DNA of 64,000 nucleotides, from assembly GCF_900109365.1 (NCBI RefSeq), contig NZ_FNZR01000007.1, forward strand, positions 186,001 through 250,000, read 5' to 3'. This DNA is from Parapedobacter koreensis (lineage in GTDB: Bacteria > Bacteroidota > Bacteroidia > Sphingobacteriales > Sphingobacteriaceae). Made by a program: the position numbers and the translations under genes. Below the pieces are notes generated by a model that did no database searches, was not told the origin of the DNA, and saw nothing but the letters and a program-made list of their open reading frames with translations. Each line of letters starts with the position of its first letter. Within the stretch, counting starts at the first letter, position 1. Positions 36,836 to 46,569 of this stretch are shown here, piece by piece.

Positions 36836-37051
36836 TTATAACCGATTGCTTTTCAAATCCGCTAAGCCTTTCTGAAGGGTGAACAACACATAATCCCGAT
36901 TGCGCCGCACGCGGTTGGCCAACCGATTGACTAACTCATCCTCTTTGCCTTCTTCGAAAGCCAGGTCTTCATCAGATAGGTGATTGTATTTACGAAGGAA
37001 TTTTTTCTTCAATACGTCCCATTCTTCCCGTGTTATTTTGATAGCTGCCAT
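36836..37051 (-). CDS. small conserved-type helical protein, CsbD-like pattern
   Basis: The 71-residue protein is charged and helical (REEWDVLKKKFLRKYNHLSDEDLAFEEGKEDELVNRL). The W-x-(6-8)-K-x(4)-LSDEDL-x(5)-GK-x-DEL pattern recalls CsbD-type stress proteins, but the C-terminal part with RRNRDYVLFTLQKGL differs. The function is unknown. It is the first gene of the operon with csaA and tadA and has a good promoter directly upstream. Confidence 0.75.
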   Translation of the reverse strand: MAAIKITREEWDVLKKKFLRKYNHLSDEDLAFEEGKEDELVNRLANRVRRNRDYVLFTLQKGLADLKSNRL

Positions 37052-37070
37052 ATCTTAGTTGTTTTTCCCA

Positions 37071-37101
37071 CAAAAGTAGGGATTCCGTCTGTCCTGACCA
37101 A
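37071..37101 (-). promoter_or_regulatory. promoter of the small protein-csaA-tadA operon
   Basis: On the minus strand, TTG (37101-37099), 20 bases, then TACTTTTG (37078-37071) match the Bacteroidota -33/-7 consensus. Transcription would begin near 37066, 15 bases before the start codon. Confidence 0.65.
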
Positions 37102-37202
37102 GTTTGTTATGTACGAATCATTTTCGGCTTGAATTTTGCTAACCTTCATTTCAGTCAGGTGATTTAAGAATTGCCTTGATATGAACTAAAATGATTGAAG
37201 TT

Positions 37203-37799
37203 ATGAAAAAGTGTTTTATTCTTGTTTTCTTTTTGACATCGACAATTTTGGGTGCTAACGCGCAATTGCTGCCAAGTGTCCAATTTGGTCTTAAGGCAGG
37301 GCTCAATTTCTCGAGCCTGAAGTCGGAAGACGGCGGTTGGCTGGACGCAAGCACACGTACGGGTTACCAAGCCGGTATTTGGGCACGGATTGGTGGTGCC
37401 GGCGTGCATTTCCAACCGGAGCTTTACGTCACGGGCAAAAGTTCGGAAGCCAAATTGGTAGGCACGGACGAAGAGGGCAAAGTAACGTTTACTTCGTTGG
37501 ATTTGCCGCTATTATTGGGCACGCGCATTGGCTTGGGCCCTGTTGGGCTACGTATTCATGCCGGCCCGGTGGTTTCGTTTGTCGTGGATAAAAGTATTGG
37601 TGAATCATTGGGACAAGTGACCGAATTCAGCGAGTATAAAAACCAGGCTTGGGCAGTCACGGGAGGCTTAGGGCTCGATATCAGCAACTTCCGCGCAGAC
37701 TTGCGCTATGAGCATGGGCTAAGCGAACTGAGCAAAAATGACGCCGCTCCCCAAAAGCTCAACCTTTGGACTATCGGAATTGGATACCGCTTGTTCTGA
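37203..37799 (+). CDS. porin-family outer-membrane beta-barrel protein (PorT-like)
   Basis: The 198-residue product from the ATG at 37203 has a signal peptide (KKCFILVFFLTSTILGANAQ). An eight-strand-like barrel follows, starting with FGLKAGLNFSSL and ending with WTIGIGYRLF, a typical C-terminal beta signal. Such proteins are common Bacteroidota outer-membrane proteins of unknown role. The gene is alone between the divergent csaA operon and sdhC. Confidence 0.87.
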   Translation: MKKCFILVFFLTSTILGANAQLLPSVQFGLKAGLNFSSLKSEDGGWLDASTRTGYQAGIWARIGGAGVHFQPELYVTGKSSEAKLVGTDEEGKVTFTSLDLPLLLGTRIGLGPVGLRIHAGPVVSFVVDKSIGESLGQVTEFSEYKNQAWAVTGGLGLDISNFRADLRYEHGLSELSKNDAAPQKLNLWTIGIGYRLF

Positions 37800-37831
37800 C
37801 GAACAGAAAAGTATCCCATTACTCCATCTAC

Positions 37832-37863
37832 GCCATGCCGATAAACGGCATGGCATTTTATTA
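37832..37863 (+). terminator. intrinsic terminator after the porin-like gene
   Basis: Arms GCCATGCCG and CGGCATGGC enclose an ataaa loop and are followed by ATTTTATT. It separates the porin-like gene from the sdh operon. Confidence 0.85.
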
Positions 37864-37936
37864 TCCAGCCAAAACTTAGAACAGTTCTAAATTACCGATT
37901 TTCCTTGTTTGTTTTCACCGATATTAAATCTATTGG

Positions 37937-37944
37937 TAGATTTG
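37937..37944 (+). promoter_or_regulatory. possible -7 element (TAGATTTG) of sdhCAB
   Basis: The octamer fits TAnnTTTG, 28 bases before the sdhC ATG. A TTTG at 37908-37911 could be the -33 element, though the spacing is long. A GAGGAG ribosome site lies just upstream of the start codon. Confidence 0.4.
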
Positions 37945-37972
37945 CTTACCAAATTTAAAATAATCGAGGAGA

Positions 37973-38746
37973 ATGAGTAAGTCCAAACATCTGCTTTCTT
38001 CATCACTGGGGAAGAAGTTGATAATGAGTTTAACAGGTCTGTTTTTGTGTACGTTCTTAATTGTCCATTTGATTGGTAATTTACAGCTATTTTACCATGA
38101 TCAGGGCAAGGCTTTCAATGACTATGCTTATTTCATGACCCATTTCACACCTATCAAGGCCGTCTCCTATTTATTGTATGCTTCGATTATCATACATGCG
38201 ATTTACGCCCTGATACTGACCATCCACAACCGGAAATCACGTCCTGTGCGATACGCCATGACCAACGGCGCTGCAAACAGTGCCTGGAACTCACGCAACA
38301 TGGGAATACTCGGCACGGTATTGCTGGTATTCATCGTGACACACATGAGCAACTTCTGGTGGAAATACCATAATGATGATGTGCCTTACATCGAATACCG
38401 TACCGACTTGTCCACGCAGGAAACGACAGCCACCGAATTGACTGCCGACGGATTCAGCGAATATACCAAATATACGGACAACGGCGTCGAAATCACCAAA
38501 GCAAGGGATTTATACCGGCAAGTCCAGTTTGCTTTTAAAAACTGGGGGTTGGTGGCATTATATGTAATCTCAATGGCGGCCCTTTCGTTCCACCTCATCC
38601 ACGGATTCAAAAGTGCATTCCAGACATTGGGCTTTGACCATAAGCGGTATGCCCCCCTTATCCGGTTTGTCGGTATCTGGTTTTTCGGGATAGCCATTCC
38701 CATCGGGTTTGCAGCTATGCCCATTTATTTTTATTTTTTCAGCTAA
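37973..38746 (+). CDS. sdhC: succinate dehydrogenase/fumarate reductase cytochrome b subunit
   Basis: The 257-residue membrane subunit has five predicted helices and anchors the enzyme in the inner membrane. Histidines in helices ([59 protein letters not shown]) are the likely heme ligands of a diheme B-type anchor. It oxidises succinate or reduces fumarate through menaquinone, as usual in Bacteroidota. It is the first gene of sdhCAB. Confidence 0.95.
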   Translation: MSKSKHLLSSSLGKKLIMSLTGLFLCTFLIVHLIGNLQLFYHDQGKAFNDYAYFMTHFTPIKAVSYLLYASIIIHAIYALILTIHNRKSRPVRYAMTNGAANSAWNSRNMGILGTVLLVFIVTHMSNFWWKYHNDDVPYIEYRTDLSTQETTATELTADGFSEYTKYTDNGVEITKARDLYRQVQFAFKNWGLVALYVISMAALSFHLIHGFKSAFQTLGFDHKRYAPLIRFVGIWFFGIAIPIGFAAMPIYFYFFS

Positions 38747-38807
38747 GCTATTTACGACGCTGCCGCGCTTTCGCGGAAGCTTCATGATACAACAGAGATT
38801 TATTTGT

Positions 38808-40739
38808 ATGTTAGATTCAAAAGTACCAGCAGGGCCGTTGGCCGAAAAGTGGTCGAAACATAAGTTTAACCTCAAATTGGTCAACCCTGCCAATAAGCGG
38901 AAATACACCATCATCGTGGTAGGTACCGGATTGGCCGGATCTTCCGCCGCCGCATCCCTTGCCGAATTGGGCTACAACGTCAAGGCGTTTTGCTATCAGG
39001 ATAGCCCAAGGCGCGCACACTCCATTGCTGCCCAAGGGGGGATCAACGCTGCCAAAAACTATCAAAATGATGGTGACAGTGTATTTCGGCTGTTCTATGA
39101 TACCATCAAAGGGGGCGATTACCGCGCTCGCGAAGCCAACGTGCACCGCCTTGCCGAAGTATCGGTAAACATCATTGACCAGTGTGTTGCGCAAGGGGTC
39201 CCATTTGCGAGGGAATATGGAGGCTTGCTGGATAACCGTTCATTCGGTGGTGCACAGGTATCCCGTACATTTTATGCCCGTGGGCAGACGGGGCAACAAC
39301 TGCTACTTGGTGCCTATTCGGCATTGAACCGCCAAATCAACAATGGTAAGGTGAAAATGTACAACCGGCATGAAATGCTGGATCTGGTGACCATTGATGG
39401 GCATGCCCGGGGCATCATCACCCGCAATATGGTAACCGGCGCCATCGAATCCCATGAAGGCCATGCCGTGCTGCTTTGCACAGGTGGCTACGGCAACGTC
39501 TTCTTCCTTTCTACCAATGCCATGGGCTGTAACGTTACCGCCGCTTGGCGCGCGCACAAACGGGGTGCTTTCTTCGGCAATCCGTGCTACACGCAAATAC
39601 ACCCTACGTGTATTCCCGTAACGGGCGACCACCAGTCAAAACTGACGCTGATGTCCGAATCGCTCCGCAATGACGGGCGTGTATGGGTACCGAAGACCGT
39701 TGAGCTGGCGCAGAAGCTGCGCAAGGGAGAGCTAAAAATATCCGATATCAAGGAAGCAGATCGCGACTATTATCTGGAACGCAAATACCCTTCATTTGGC
39801 AACTTGGTGCCGCGCGATGTGGCATCACGCAACGCCAAGGAGGTCGTAGATGAAGGCCGCGGGGTCGGTGCCTCCGGTATTGCCGTATTCCTCGATTTCG
39901 AAGATGCCATCAAACGGCTGGGCGAAGACGCAGTACGGGCCAAGTACGGCAACCTCTTCGACATGTATTATCAAATCACGGACGAAAATCCCTATAAGCA
40001 ACCCATGCGCATCTACCCTGCGGTACACTATACCATGGGCGGTCTTTGGGTTGATTACAACTTGATGACTACGGTACCCGGGTTATATGCATTAGGTGAG
40101 TGCAACTTCTCTGACCATGGTGCCAACCGCTTGGGTGCGTCAGCGCTGATGCAGGGACTTGCCGATGGGTATTTCGTGATTCCTTATACCGTAGGCGATT
40201 ACCTTGCCGGACTGGGCTTCGACCCGGTAGACAAAAACCACCCCAACTTTGAAAAGACGCGCAAGCAGGTGGAAGACAACGTGCATAAGCTGCTTTCCCT
40301 TAAGGGAAGCAAAACAGTGGATGATATCCATAAAAAACTCGGCCACATCATGTGGGAGTACTGCGGTATGGCGCGTAATGAAGCCGGGCTGATAAAAGCC
40401 AAAGGGCTTATCCAAGCGCTTAAGAAAGAGTTTTGGAGCGACGTGACCGTACTGGGTGAGAATGAGGAAATGAACCAATCGCTTGAAAAAGCTGGCCGTG
40501 TGGCCGATTTCCTGGAATTGGGTGAACTGATGGTGGACGATGCGCTTAACCGCCGTGAATCCTGCGGCGGGCATTTCCGCGAAGAAAGCCAAACGGATGA
40601 GGGCGAGGCTAAGCGTGACGACGAAAATTTCCGTTATGTGGCCGCCTGGGAGTATCAGGGTGAAGATCAGCCCGAAACGCTCCACAAGGAAGCGTTGGAA
40701 TTTGAAAACGTGAAATTGACACAACGGAGCTATAAGTAA
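38808..40739 (+). CDS. sdhA: succinate dehydrogenase/fumarate reductase flavoprotein subunit
   Basis: The 643-residue catalytic subunit starts at [15 protein letters not shown] (ATG at 38808); a longer frame upstream runs into the end of sdhC and is rejected. The FAD-binding start is [20 protein letters not shown]. The segment [18 protein letters not shown] holds the histidine that normally links the flavin. Active-site segments such as [10 protein letters not shown] and [16 protein letters not shown] are present. It works with SdhB and SdhC. Confidence 0.96.
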   Translation: MLDSKVPAGPLAEKWSKHKFNLKLVNPANKRKYTIIVVGTGLAGSSAAASLAELGYNVKAFCYQDSPRRAHSIAAQGGINAAKNYQNDGDSVFRLFYDTIKGGDYRAREANVHRLAEVSVNIIDQCVAQGVPFAREYGGLLDNRSFGGAQVSRTFYARGQTGQQLLLGAYSALNRQINNGKVKMYNRHEMLDLVTIDGHARGIITRNMVTGAIESHEGHAVLLCTGGYGNVFFLSTNAMGCNVTAAWRAHKRGAFFGNPCYTQIHPTCIPVTGDHQSKLTLMSESLRNDGRVWVPKTVELAQKLRKGELKISDIKEADRDYYLERKYPSFGNLVPRDVASRNAKEVVDEGRGVGASGIAVFLDFEDAIKRLGEDAVRAKYGNLFDMYYQITDENPYKQPMRIYPAVHYTMGGLWVDYNLMTTVPGLYALGECNFSDHGANRLGASALMQGLADGYFVIPYTVGDYLAGLGFDPVDKNHPNFEKTRKQVEDNVHKLLSLKGSKTVDDIHKKLGHIMWEYCGMARNEAGLIKAKGLIQALKKEFWSDVTVLGENEEMNQSLEKAGRVADFLELGELMVDDALNRRESCGGHFREESQTDEGEAKRDDENFRYVAAWEYQGEDQPETLHKEALEFENVKLTQRSYK

Positions 40740-40842
40740 TTTTAGATTGTAGATTTTAGATTGCTGACTTTGGTCGATACAAATCAGCGGATTTACGCAA
40801 CATCGTAAATCATATAGCTAACATCGTAAATGGAATATAATC
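40740..40842. repeat. short repeats between sdhA and sdhB
   Basis: The gap holds a tandem-like TTTTAGATTGTAG-ATTTTAGATTG and two direct copies of AACATCGTAAAT (40799-40810 and 40820-40831). GATTTACG/CGTAAATC (40790-40811) is also an inverted repeat. Such a 103-base spacer is unusual inside an sdh operon. Repeat expansion, an internal promoter or an mRNA structure are possible. Confidence 0.5.
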
Positions 40843-41613
40843 ATGAGTGGAAACATGAACCTGACGTTGAAAGTATGGCGTCAAAAGAATGACAAAACCA
40901 GGGGTAAATTCATCACCTATCAGGCCAACGGCATATCACCGGATATGTCTTTTTTGGAGATGCTGGATGTTGTCAATGAAGGACTGGTACGTAAGGGCGA
41001 GGATCCCATCCACTTTGACCATGATTGCCGGGAAGGCATTTGCGGTATGTGCTCGCTGCATATCAATGGGAGACCGCACGGCCCGAAACAAGGCACGACT
41101 ACCTGCCAATTACACATGCGCAGCTTCCATGATGGGCAGACCATCGTCATTGAGCCCTGGCGCGCTGCTGCATTTCCTGTAATTAAAGATCTCGCGGTAG
41201 ATCGTACGGCATTTGATCGCATCCAACAGGCTGGTGGATACGTCAATGTAAACACCGGCGGTGTACCGGATGCCAACGGGATTCCTATTCCCAAAGTGGT
41301 GGCTGACGAAGCATTTGAATCCGCAACATGCATTGGTTGCGGCGCCTGCGTGGCGGCATGCAAAAATGCATCGGCCATGTTGTTCGTATCGGCCAAGATT
41401 TCGCAATACGCATTGCTACCCCAAGGACAAACCGAGCGCTACAGCCGAGCACAGGCTATGGTGGCCCAAATGGATACCGAAGGGTTCGGCAGCTGCACCA
41501 ATACCGGTGCATGCGAAGCAGAATGCCCAGTAGGTATCAAGCTGACGAATATTGCCCGGATGAACCGCGAGTATCTCACAGCTAAACTTTTTAAAGAAGA
41601 GGAAGCCCACTGA
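40843..41613 (+). CDS. sdhB: succinate dehydrogenase/fumarate reductase iron-sulfur subunit
   Basis: The 256-residue subunit passes electrons from FAD to quinone. Cysteines for the [2Fe-2S] centre are in [18 protein letters not shown] and a later Cys in TTTCQLH. Cysteines for the other two centres are in [13 protein letters not shown] and [15 protein letters not shown]. An ATG four codons in (40855) is an alternative start. A terminator follows. Confidence 0.96.
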   Translation: MSGNMNLTLKVWRQKNDKTRGKFITYQANGISPDMSFLEMLDVVNEGLVRKGEDPIHFDHDCREGICGMCSLHINGRPHGPKQGTTTCQLHMRSFHDGQTIVIEPWRAAAFPVIKDLAVDRTAFDRIQQAGGYVNVNTGGVPDANGIPIPKVVADEAFESATCIGCGACVAACKNASAMLFVSAKISQYALLPQGQTERYSRAQAMVAQMDTEGFGSCTNTGACEAECPVGIKLTNIARMNREYLTAKLFKEEEAH

Positions 41614-41643
41614 TATAAATACGGCCCATCTTCTTCTAATGTA

Positions 41644-41679
41644 CCTCTCACAATGGCACAATTGTGGGAGGTTTTTTTT
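41644..41679 (+). terminator. intrinsic terminator of the sdhCAB operon
   Basis: Arms CCTCTCACAA and TTGTGGGAGG (one G-U pair) are followed by eight T residues. It lies 30 bases after the sdhB stop. Confidence 0.92.
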
Positions 41680-41751
41680 ATTATCCGGTGCGGAAGCACC
41701 CCCGGTATCGGGGATATTTTCTATTTTTACGTGGGAATCATCGTGTAACTC

Positions 41752-44700
41752 GTGAGTACAGTTGTCAAAATAAGGTTGTTGTTGATGGTGTTGACGTTAT
41801 GCTTCATAGGCACGGCCATCACCATTAACCTCACGTTCAATGACGAAGAAGTCCTTCTCCTCGATGCTCACACACTCCAAAGCAACCTGCACAAAAAGGA
41901 GCAAATCGTTTACAATTTCCTTAATGACACAGCTCTTTTCGAAGCGCTTAAAACATTGGACACGGACGTTAAGCATACCGAGTATATGCTCAACTACCTC
42001 GTCAACAAGCATGAAATTTACCCATTCGTTTATATAAATAATGAATTGGTGATTTGGGGGACAGATAAGTTCGTCCCCAAGACCGACGCGGGCATACGCA
42101 ACGGTGTTGATATCATTAAAGCCGACAATGGCTGGTACGAATCGATTAAAAAAAACGTCGGCAATTTTTCTGCGCTATTTTTAATCCCAATCAAGTCAGA
42201 TTTCCAGAAGAATAATGAATACCTACAGAATACGTTTTCGAAAGACCTCATCGAAACGAATAACCTCGAGATAGCCGAATATGCTGATCAGCTCATCTAC
42301 AACATCAGAAGCGTGACGGGGGAATACCTGCTTTCCGTCAAACTCCGTGATGGGCATCACGACACGTTTTTTTCCAAACTGGAACTGGCTATGTGGATGC
42401 TTGCAGGATTTTCGGTCATCCTCTTGTTCAACATCATCTGTATCTGGCTTGCCAAACAGGGATGGGTTTGGTCTTCTGTCCTGTTCCTTGCGTGCTGTCT
42501 GGTTGGCGTCCGTTACCTGGATCTGCACTATGGCTTATTGGCTTCCCATTTTTATACTGGAATCTTTGATCCGAGGAATTTTGCTTCCAGCTTTCTTTTC
42601 CCACATTTAGGTGGCTTCCTGCTCAATATCATTGCTTTCACTTGGTTCACGGGATATTTATACACCTTCAGGTACCGACTGAAGATCCCGACCATTGGTT
42701 ATTCCAAAACAGGGAGCTTTGCCATTATATTCCTATTTGGTTTGCTGATTTATTTTGTGAGCCATGCCATATCCGAAGTATTTTCTGGCCTTGTCACCAA
42801 CTCAGACATTAATTTTGACGTAACGAATATCCTGAGCCTCAGCGCATATAGCTGGATAGGAATAGTTGCTTTGTGTCTGAGTATCATGTCTCTCCTCTTG
42901 CTTATCGACCTATTGGTAGAGCTTGCCCACACCCTGATTCCCGATTCGCGCAGGCTACTTTTCATTGGGGCGGCTATTGTCTTTTGCTCAGCAGGGATCT
43001 ATGTTTACTTCGGTGCGCTTTCACTTGTTGATTTTCCAATAACGTTCGTTTTACTCAGCATATTAATTGGGCTACGCGCTTGGTATTTCAAACGAAAAGG
43101 CCAATTCGACTTAGCCATCTTCATCTCCACATTGCTATTACTTGCGGCAATAACAGCTATAAAACATGGCGAATTTCAGCAATATAAAAAAGAAGAAGAA
43201 CAAAAGATAGCCATTTCGAAACTGGAGGCGGTGGATGATGCCAATGCGCTTTCGTTGTTCCATGATTTGGAAAAGGAAATTGTCAAAGATCCCGTTCTCA
43301 TTGATTATTTCAAGCAACCGAAAGGCGAAAACCAAGAACTGCTTAATGAACATCTAAAACGTACTTATCTAAGTGGCTACCTCTCCAGGTATGAATTTGT
43401 AGCCAATGAATACGATACCAATTGGTTCCCCATCGGGGCAAGCTCTACAAGTAAACGGGAAGCTTATCGTGAAAAAGTGATATCAGGTGCCATCAAAGTA
43501 TCAGAAAATTTCTATCGCGGCAATAGTCGATTCGGAAATTTTGAATATTTCGCCCAGCTTCCTGTGGAAGAAGATGGAAATCCATTAGGCACCTTGCTTA
43601 TCGAACTGCAAAACCGATCATTCAGCCAATTGGCTGCATACCCCGATATTCTTGCAGACAGCAGGATAGACCAGCAACAAACAGAATTGATCACTCGGTA
43701 TGCTTATGCATTTTATCGGGACGGCAACTTGGTAAGCCAGTACGGTGATTATGTGTATCCATTGTCCGGCGAGACTTATCCTACGGAACAACGCAAATAT
43801 ATCGCACTTGGCGACGAGGGTGGATTTGAACACATGATGTACCGTCCAAACAGCCGAACGTTGATTGTGCTCAGCCAGCGCCAGCAGAACAGTTGGATGC
43901 AATTGGCAGCGTTGTCCTTCATTTTTCTCGTTTTCTTGCTGTTCGCCATGCTGGCCTTTATTTCCCGGTGGTTGGTCTTGACGCTAAACAGCAACGACTT
44001 CAGTTTGAGGAATCTTAAATGGAGTTTCTTGATCCTCACAAATAAAGTCTTATACAGCACGCGCATCCAAACATTTATCGTCGTAGCCGTAATATTTACC
44101 TTGATTGTCGTAGGTGTCATCACTTTCTTTAGTATAAGCAGCCAGTTTAAAAAACAGCAAGAAAATGGTGTGCTGAAATATGTAGTGGATATTGCGGGAA
44201 GATACGAGTCAAGGATACTTAAGGAATCCAATACCAACCGTGGGATATCCACGGACGAGCAATTCAACATTATTGCAGAGTCCATTGCTTCTGATTTGAA
44301 CCTTTACGGCACTGATGGCCAGCTGATTTATTCCACGCAGCCACGCATATATGATCTCCAATTGACATCCCGCTACATCAATCCGCAGGCATGGCTGCAC
44401 ATTGCACGATATCAGCGATCGGAGTTTTTGCAACACGAGCATATCGGTGGTTTAAACTTCATTGCGGCTTACGCCCCCATCAGAAACGATGAATACCAGC
44501 CGGTGGCCTTTTTGAGCTTGCCCCACTACAGCTATCAAAAAGAATTTGACCAAAACGTAGGGCTGCTGCTTAATACGCTGGTCAATATTTATGCTTTGAT
44601 TATCTTGGTGCTGGGTTTATTTGCGGTATTCGTGGCCAACAAAATCACAGCTCCACTCGCACTGGTGCAACGTAGCCTTGCAAAAACCAGTATCGGCAAG

Positions 44701-45519
44701 CAAAACGAACCTATCTTTTGGAAAAGGCATGACGAGATTGGCAGCCTTATCAAGGAATACAACCTGATGATTGCTGCGCTGGAGCAAAGCGCCAATACCA
44801 TCATGCGCTCGGAACGTGAATCTGCATGGCGGGAAATGGCCAAGCAGGTGGCCCATGAAATCAAAAACCCATTGACCCCCCTTAAATTGGGCATCCAACA
44901 ATTGGAACGTTCGTGGAAAGAAAAGGATCCCCGATTTGATGAACGGTTTGCACGGTTCAGTGAATCATTCATCGAACAGATTGACAGCCTTTCACTCATT
45001 GCTTCTGAATTTTCAGAGTTTGCCAAGATGCCGGATACGCAGCTTAAAGAAGTGGATGTGCTGGATATCATCAATAAGGCAGCCGAAGTATTCAGCAATA
45101 ACGTAGGTGTAAAAATACAGATTCTCAACCACTGTGGCGATGACACTATTAAAATCCAAGGAGATCGCGACCAGTTGCTGCGTTCATTCAACAATTTGAT
45201 GAAAAATTCGATAGAGGCTACCATTACAAAACGCAGGTGCCATATCGATGTCATTATTGCCTACGATATGGATGGCTACGTCTTGATAGCTTTGCAGGAT
45301 AATGGCCATGGAATAAGCCCCGAAGCAAGAGAAAAATTATTTCAGCCGAACTTTACGACCAAAAGCTCAGGAACCGGGCTTGGACTCGCATTTGTGAAAC
45401 AGGCCGTGGAAGGAATGGGTGGAAGTATCCAATATGAAACATACGTAGGGAAAGGCACCACATTCTTTCTACGTATCCCATCCGTAAAAGCGCGGCGAAA
45501 GCAACAAAATGTCATCTAA
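41752..45519 (+). CDS. large multi-span sensor histidine kinase, NtrY-like
   Basis: The 1,255-residue protein starts at a GTG. An N-terminal helix (LLLMVLTLCFIGTAITI) and an extracellular domain are followed by about eight membrane spans (215-470). A second large periplasmic part (about 500-700) leads to a span near 715, another near 780, and a sensor part before the last span (near 960). A HAMP-like linker precedes HisKA, with phosphoacceptor His1035 in VAHEIKNPLTPLKLGIQQLE, and a HATPase domain with SGTGLGLAFVKQAVEGMGG. The HEIKNPLTP core resembles NtrY kinases. No response regulator is adjacent, so its target is unknown. Signals such as membrane or redox state are possible but not shown. 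Confidence 0.88.
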   Translation: MSTVVKIRLLLMVLTLCFIGTAITINLTFNDEEVLLLDAHTLQSNLHKKEQIVYNFLNDTALFEALKTLDTDVKHTEYMLNYLVNKHEIYPFVYINNELVIWGTDKFVPKTDAGIRNGVDIIKADNGWYESIKKNVGNFSALFLIPIKSDFQKNNEYLQNTFSKDLIETNNLEIAEYADQLIYNIRSVTGEYLLSVKLRDGHHDTFFSKLELAMWMLAGFSVILLFNIICIWLAKQGWVWSSVLFLACCLVGVRYLDLHYGLLASHFYTGIFDPRNFASSFLFPHLGGFLLNIIAFTWFTGYLYTFRYRLKIPTIGYSKTGSFAIIFLFGLLIYFVSHAISEVFSGLVTNSDINFDVTNILSLSAYSWIGIVALCLSIMSLLLLIDLLVELAHTLIPDSRRLLFIGAAIVFCSAGIYVYFGALSLVDFPITFVLLSILIGLRAWYFKRKGQFDLAIFISTLLLLAAITAIKHGEFQQYKKEEEQKIAISKLEAVDDANALSLFHDLEKEIVKDPVLIDYFKQPKGENQELLNEHLKRTYLSGYLSRYEFVANEYDTNWFPIGASSTSKREAYREKVISGAIKVSENFYRGNSRFGNFEYFAQLPVEEDGNPLGTLLIELQNRSFSQLAAYPDILADSRIDQQQTELITRYAYAFYRDGNLVSQYGDYVYPLSGETYPTEQRKYIALGDEGGFEHMMYRPNSRTLIVLSQRQQNSWMQLAALSFIFLVFLLFAMLAFISRWLVLTLNSNDFSLRNLKWSFLILTNKVLYSTRIQTFIVVAVIFTLIVVGVITFFSISSQFKKQQENGVLKYVVDIAGRYESRILKESNTNRGISTDEQFNIIAESIASDLNLYGTDGQLIYSTQPRIYDLQLTSRYINPQAWLHIARYQRSEFLQHEHIGGLNFIAAYAPIRNDEYQPVAFLSLPHYSYQKEFDQNVGLLLNTLVNIYALIILVLGLFAVFVANKITAPLALVQRSLAKTSIGKQNEPIFWKRHDEIGSLIKEYNLMIAALEQSANTIMRSERESAWREMAKQVAHEIKNPLTPLKLGIQQLERSWKEKDPRFDERFARFSESFIEQIDSLSLIASEFSEFAKMPDTQLKEVDVLDIINKAAEVFSNNVGVKIQILNHCGDDTIKIQGDRDQLLRSFNNLMKNSIEATITKRRCHIDVIIAYDMDGYVLIALQDNGHGISPEAREKLFQPNFTTKSSGTGLGLAFVKQAVEGMGGSIQYETYVGKGTTFFLRIPSVKARRKQQNVI

Positions 45520-45530
45520 GAAAAGTTGGT

Positions 45531-46469
45531 TTATTTAAGTACTACGCTGCTTTGTCCCATGACGGTACTATCTGCGTATAACAATATGGTATAGGTACCT
45601 TTCTGGAATCCTTTTGTATCCTTCCATTCAATAATATAATCAGCGCCGTCATTTGCAAAGTCGATAGCTGTTTTGTAAGTGTATTGAATTTGGTCACCAT
45701 CAACTTCAAAAAGACCATTGTCAATGGTTCGTAAATTGCCATTCGGATCAATTACACGGACATAGACATCATGCATGCCTATTTGAGCTAATGGATTGTC
45801 CGCTATTGTAAAATTAATCTGAAATTTATCAATCCTGCGCGCTTTTGTTTCTACACTTTGTTTATTATTGCTGCGATCGCGGACACCATTTATTGAAATA
45901 CCTGACACTTTAAGAGCCGCTGCCAATCTAACCTTGCCAGTTAAATCCGTATTTTCCTCTTCAAGTGCGGCTACCCGATTAGAAGACGAAGAAACCTCTT
46001 GCTTCAACTCGTCCCGCTCGGAAGTAAGCTGCGCATTTTGATTACGAAGGTTCCCCACTTCGTTCAAATACTTCAACACTTGTTGTTTTAATTGGCTTAT
46101 TTCTTGTTGAGCATTGGCCAATTGTTCCTGCGTAAGATTATGCTGGGCCAGCTGGGTACGCAATTCCACAATTGTCGTACGAACACTGTCTTGGGCCGCT
46201 TTCAATGAAGTGCTAAGGACAACGTTTTCGTCAGTCAACCGATCGAGCTCAGCTTCGATTCGATCGATTTCAGCCTGCATATTCACCCGTTCATCCGTCA
46301 ATTCATGAACCTTATCACCCGTATTTTTATACTTGATATAAAAATATACATTGGTAGCGAGCAACGCCACGATAGCCACCACAAAAAAATAAATCTTTGT
46401 GGAATCCTTTCTTACTTCTGCAGGCTTGGATTCAAAACCTGTTTCTTGTATGGTATGTATTTCTTGCAT
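45531..46469 (-). CDS. membrane-anchored coiled-coil protein
   Basis: The 312-residue protein has a short cytoplasmic start and one helix (27-46, IYFFVVAIVALLATNVYFYI). A long coiled coil (about 50-190, rich in Glu, Leu, Gln) and a C-terminal beta-sandwich-like domain (about 205-312, with HDVYVRVIDPNGNLRTID and ending SVVLK) follow. I do not recognise a named family; similar proteins are sometimes labelled chromosome partitioning because of the coiled coil alone. A periplasmic structural or envelope role is inferred. It is convergent with the sensor kinase, 11 bases away. Confidence 0.8.
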   Translation of the reverse strand: MQEIHTIQETGFESKPAEVRKDSTKIYFFVVAIVALLATNVYFYIKYKNTGDKVHELTDERVNMQAEIDRIEAELDRLTDENVVLSTSLKAAQDSVRTTIVELRTQLAQHNLTQEQLANAQQEISQLKQQVLKYLNEVGNLRNQNAQLTSERDELKQEVSSSSNRVAALEEENTDLTGKVRLAAALKVSGISINGVRDRSNNKQSVETKARRIDKFQINFTIADNPLAQIGMHDVYVRVIDPNGNLRTIDNGLFEVDGDQIQYTYKTAIDFANDGADYIIEWKDTKGFQKGTYTILLYADSTVMGQSSVVLK

Positions 46470-46569
46470 GGCTATACATCAAAGCGCTATCCTAACACAC
46501 GGTACCCTTACGCAAAAATTGTTCCAACATCTTTTGCTCAGGTAAGTGGAAGGCAATTTGATGCCTACG

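Noticed and set aside
38709-38807. 33 additional N-terminal residues for sdhA
   Set aside because: They overlap the end of sdhC and are unlike the family start; [10 protein letters not shown] at 38808 fits the family.
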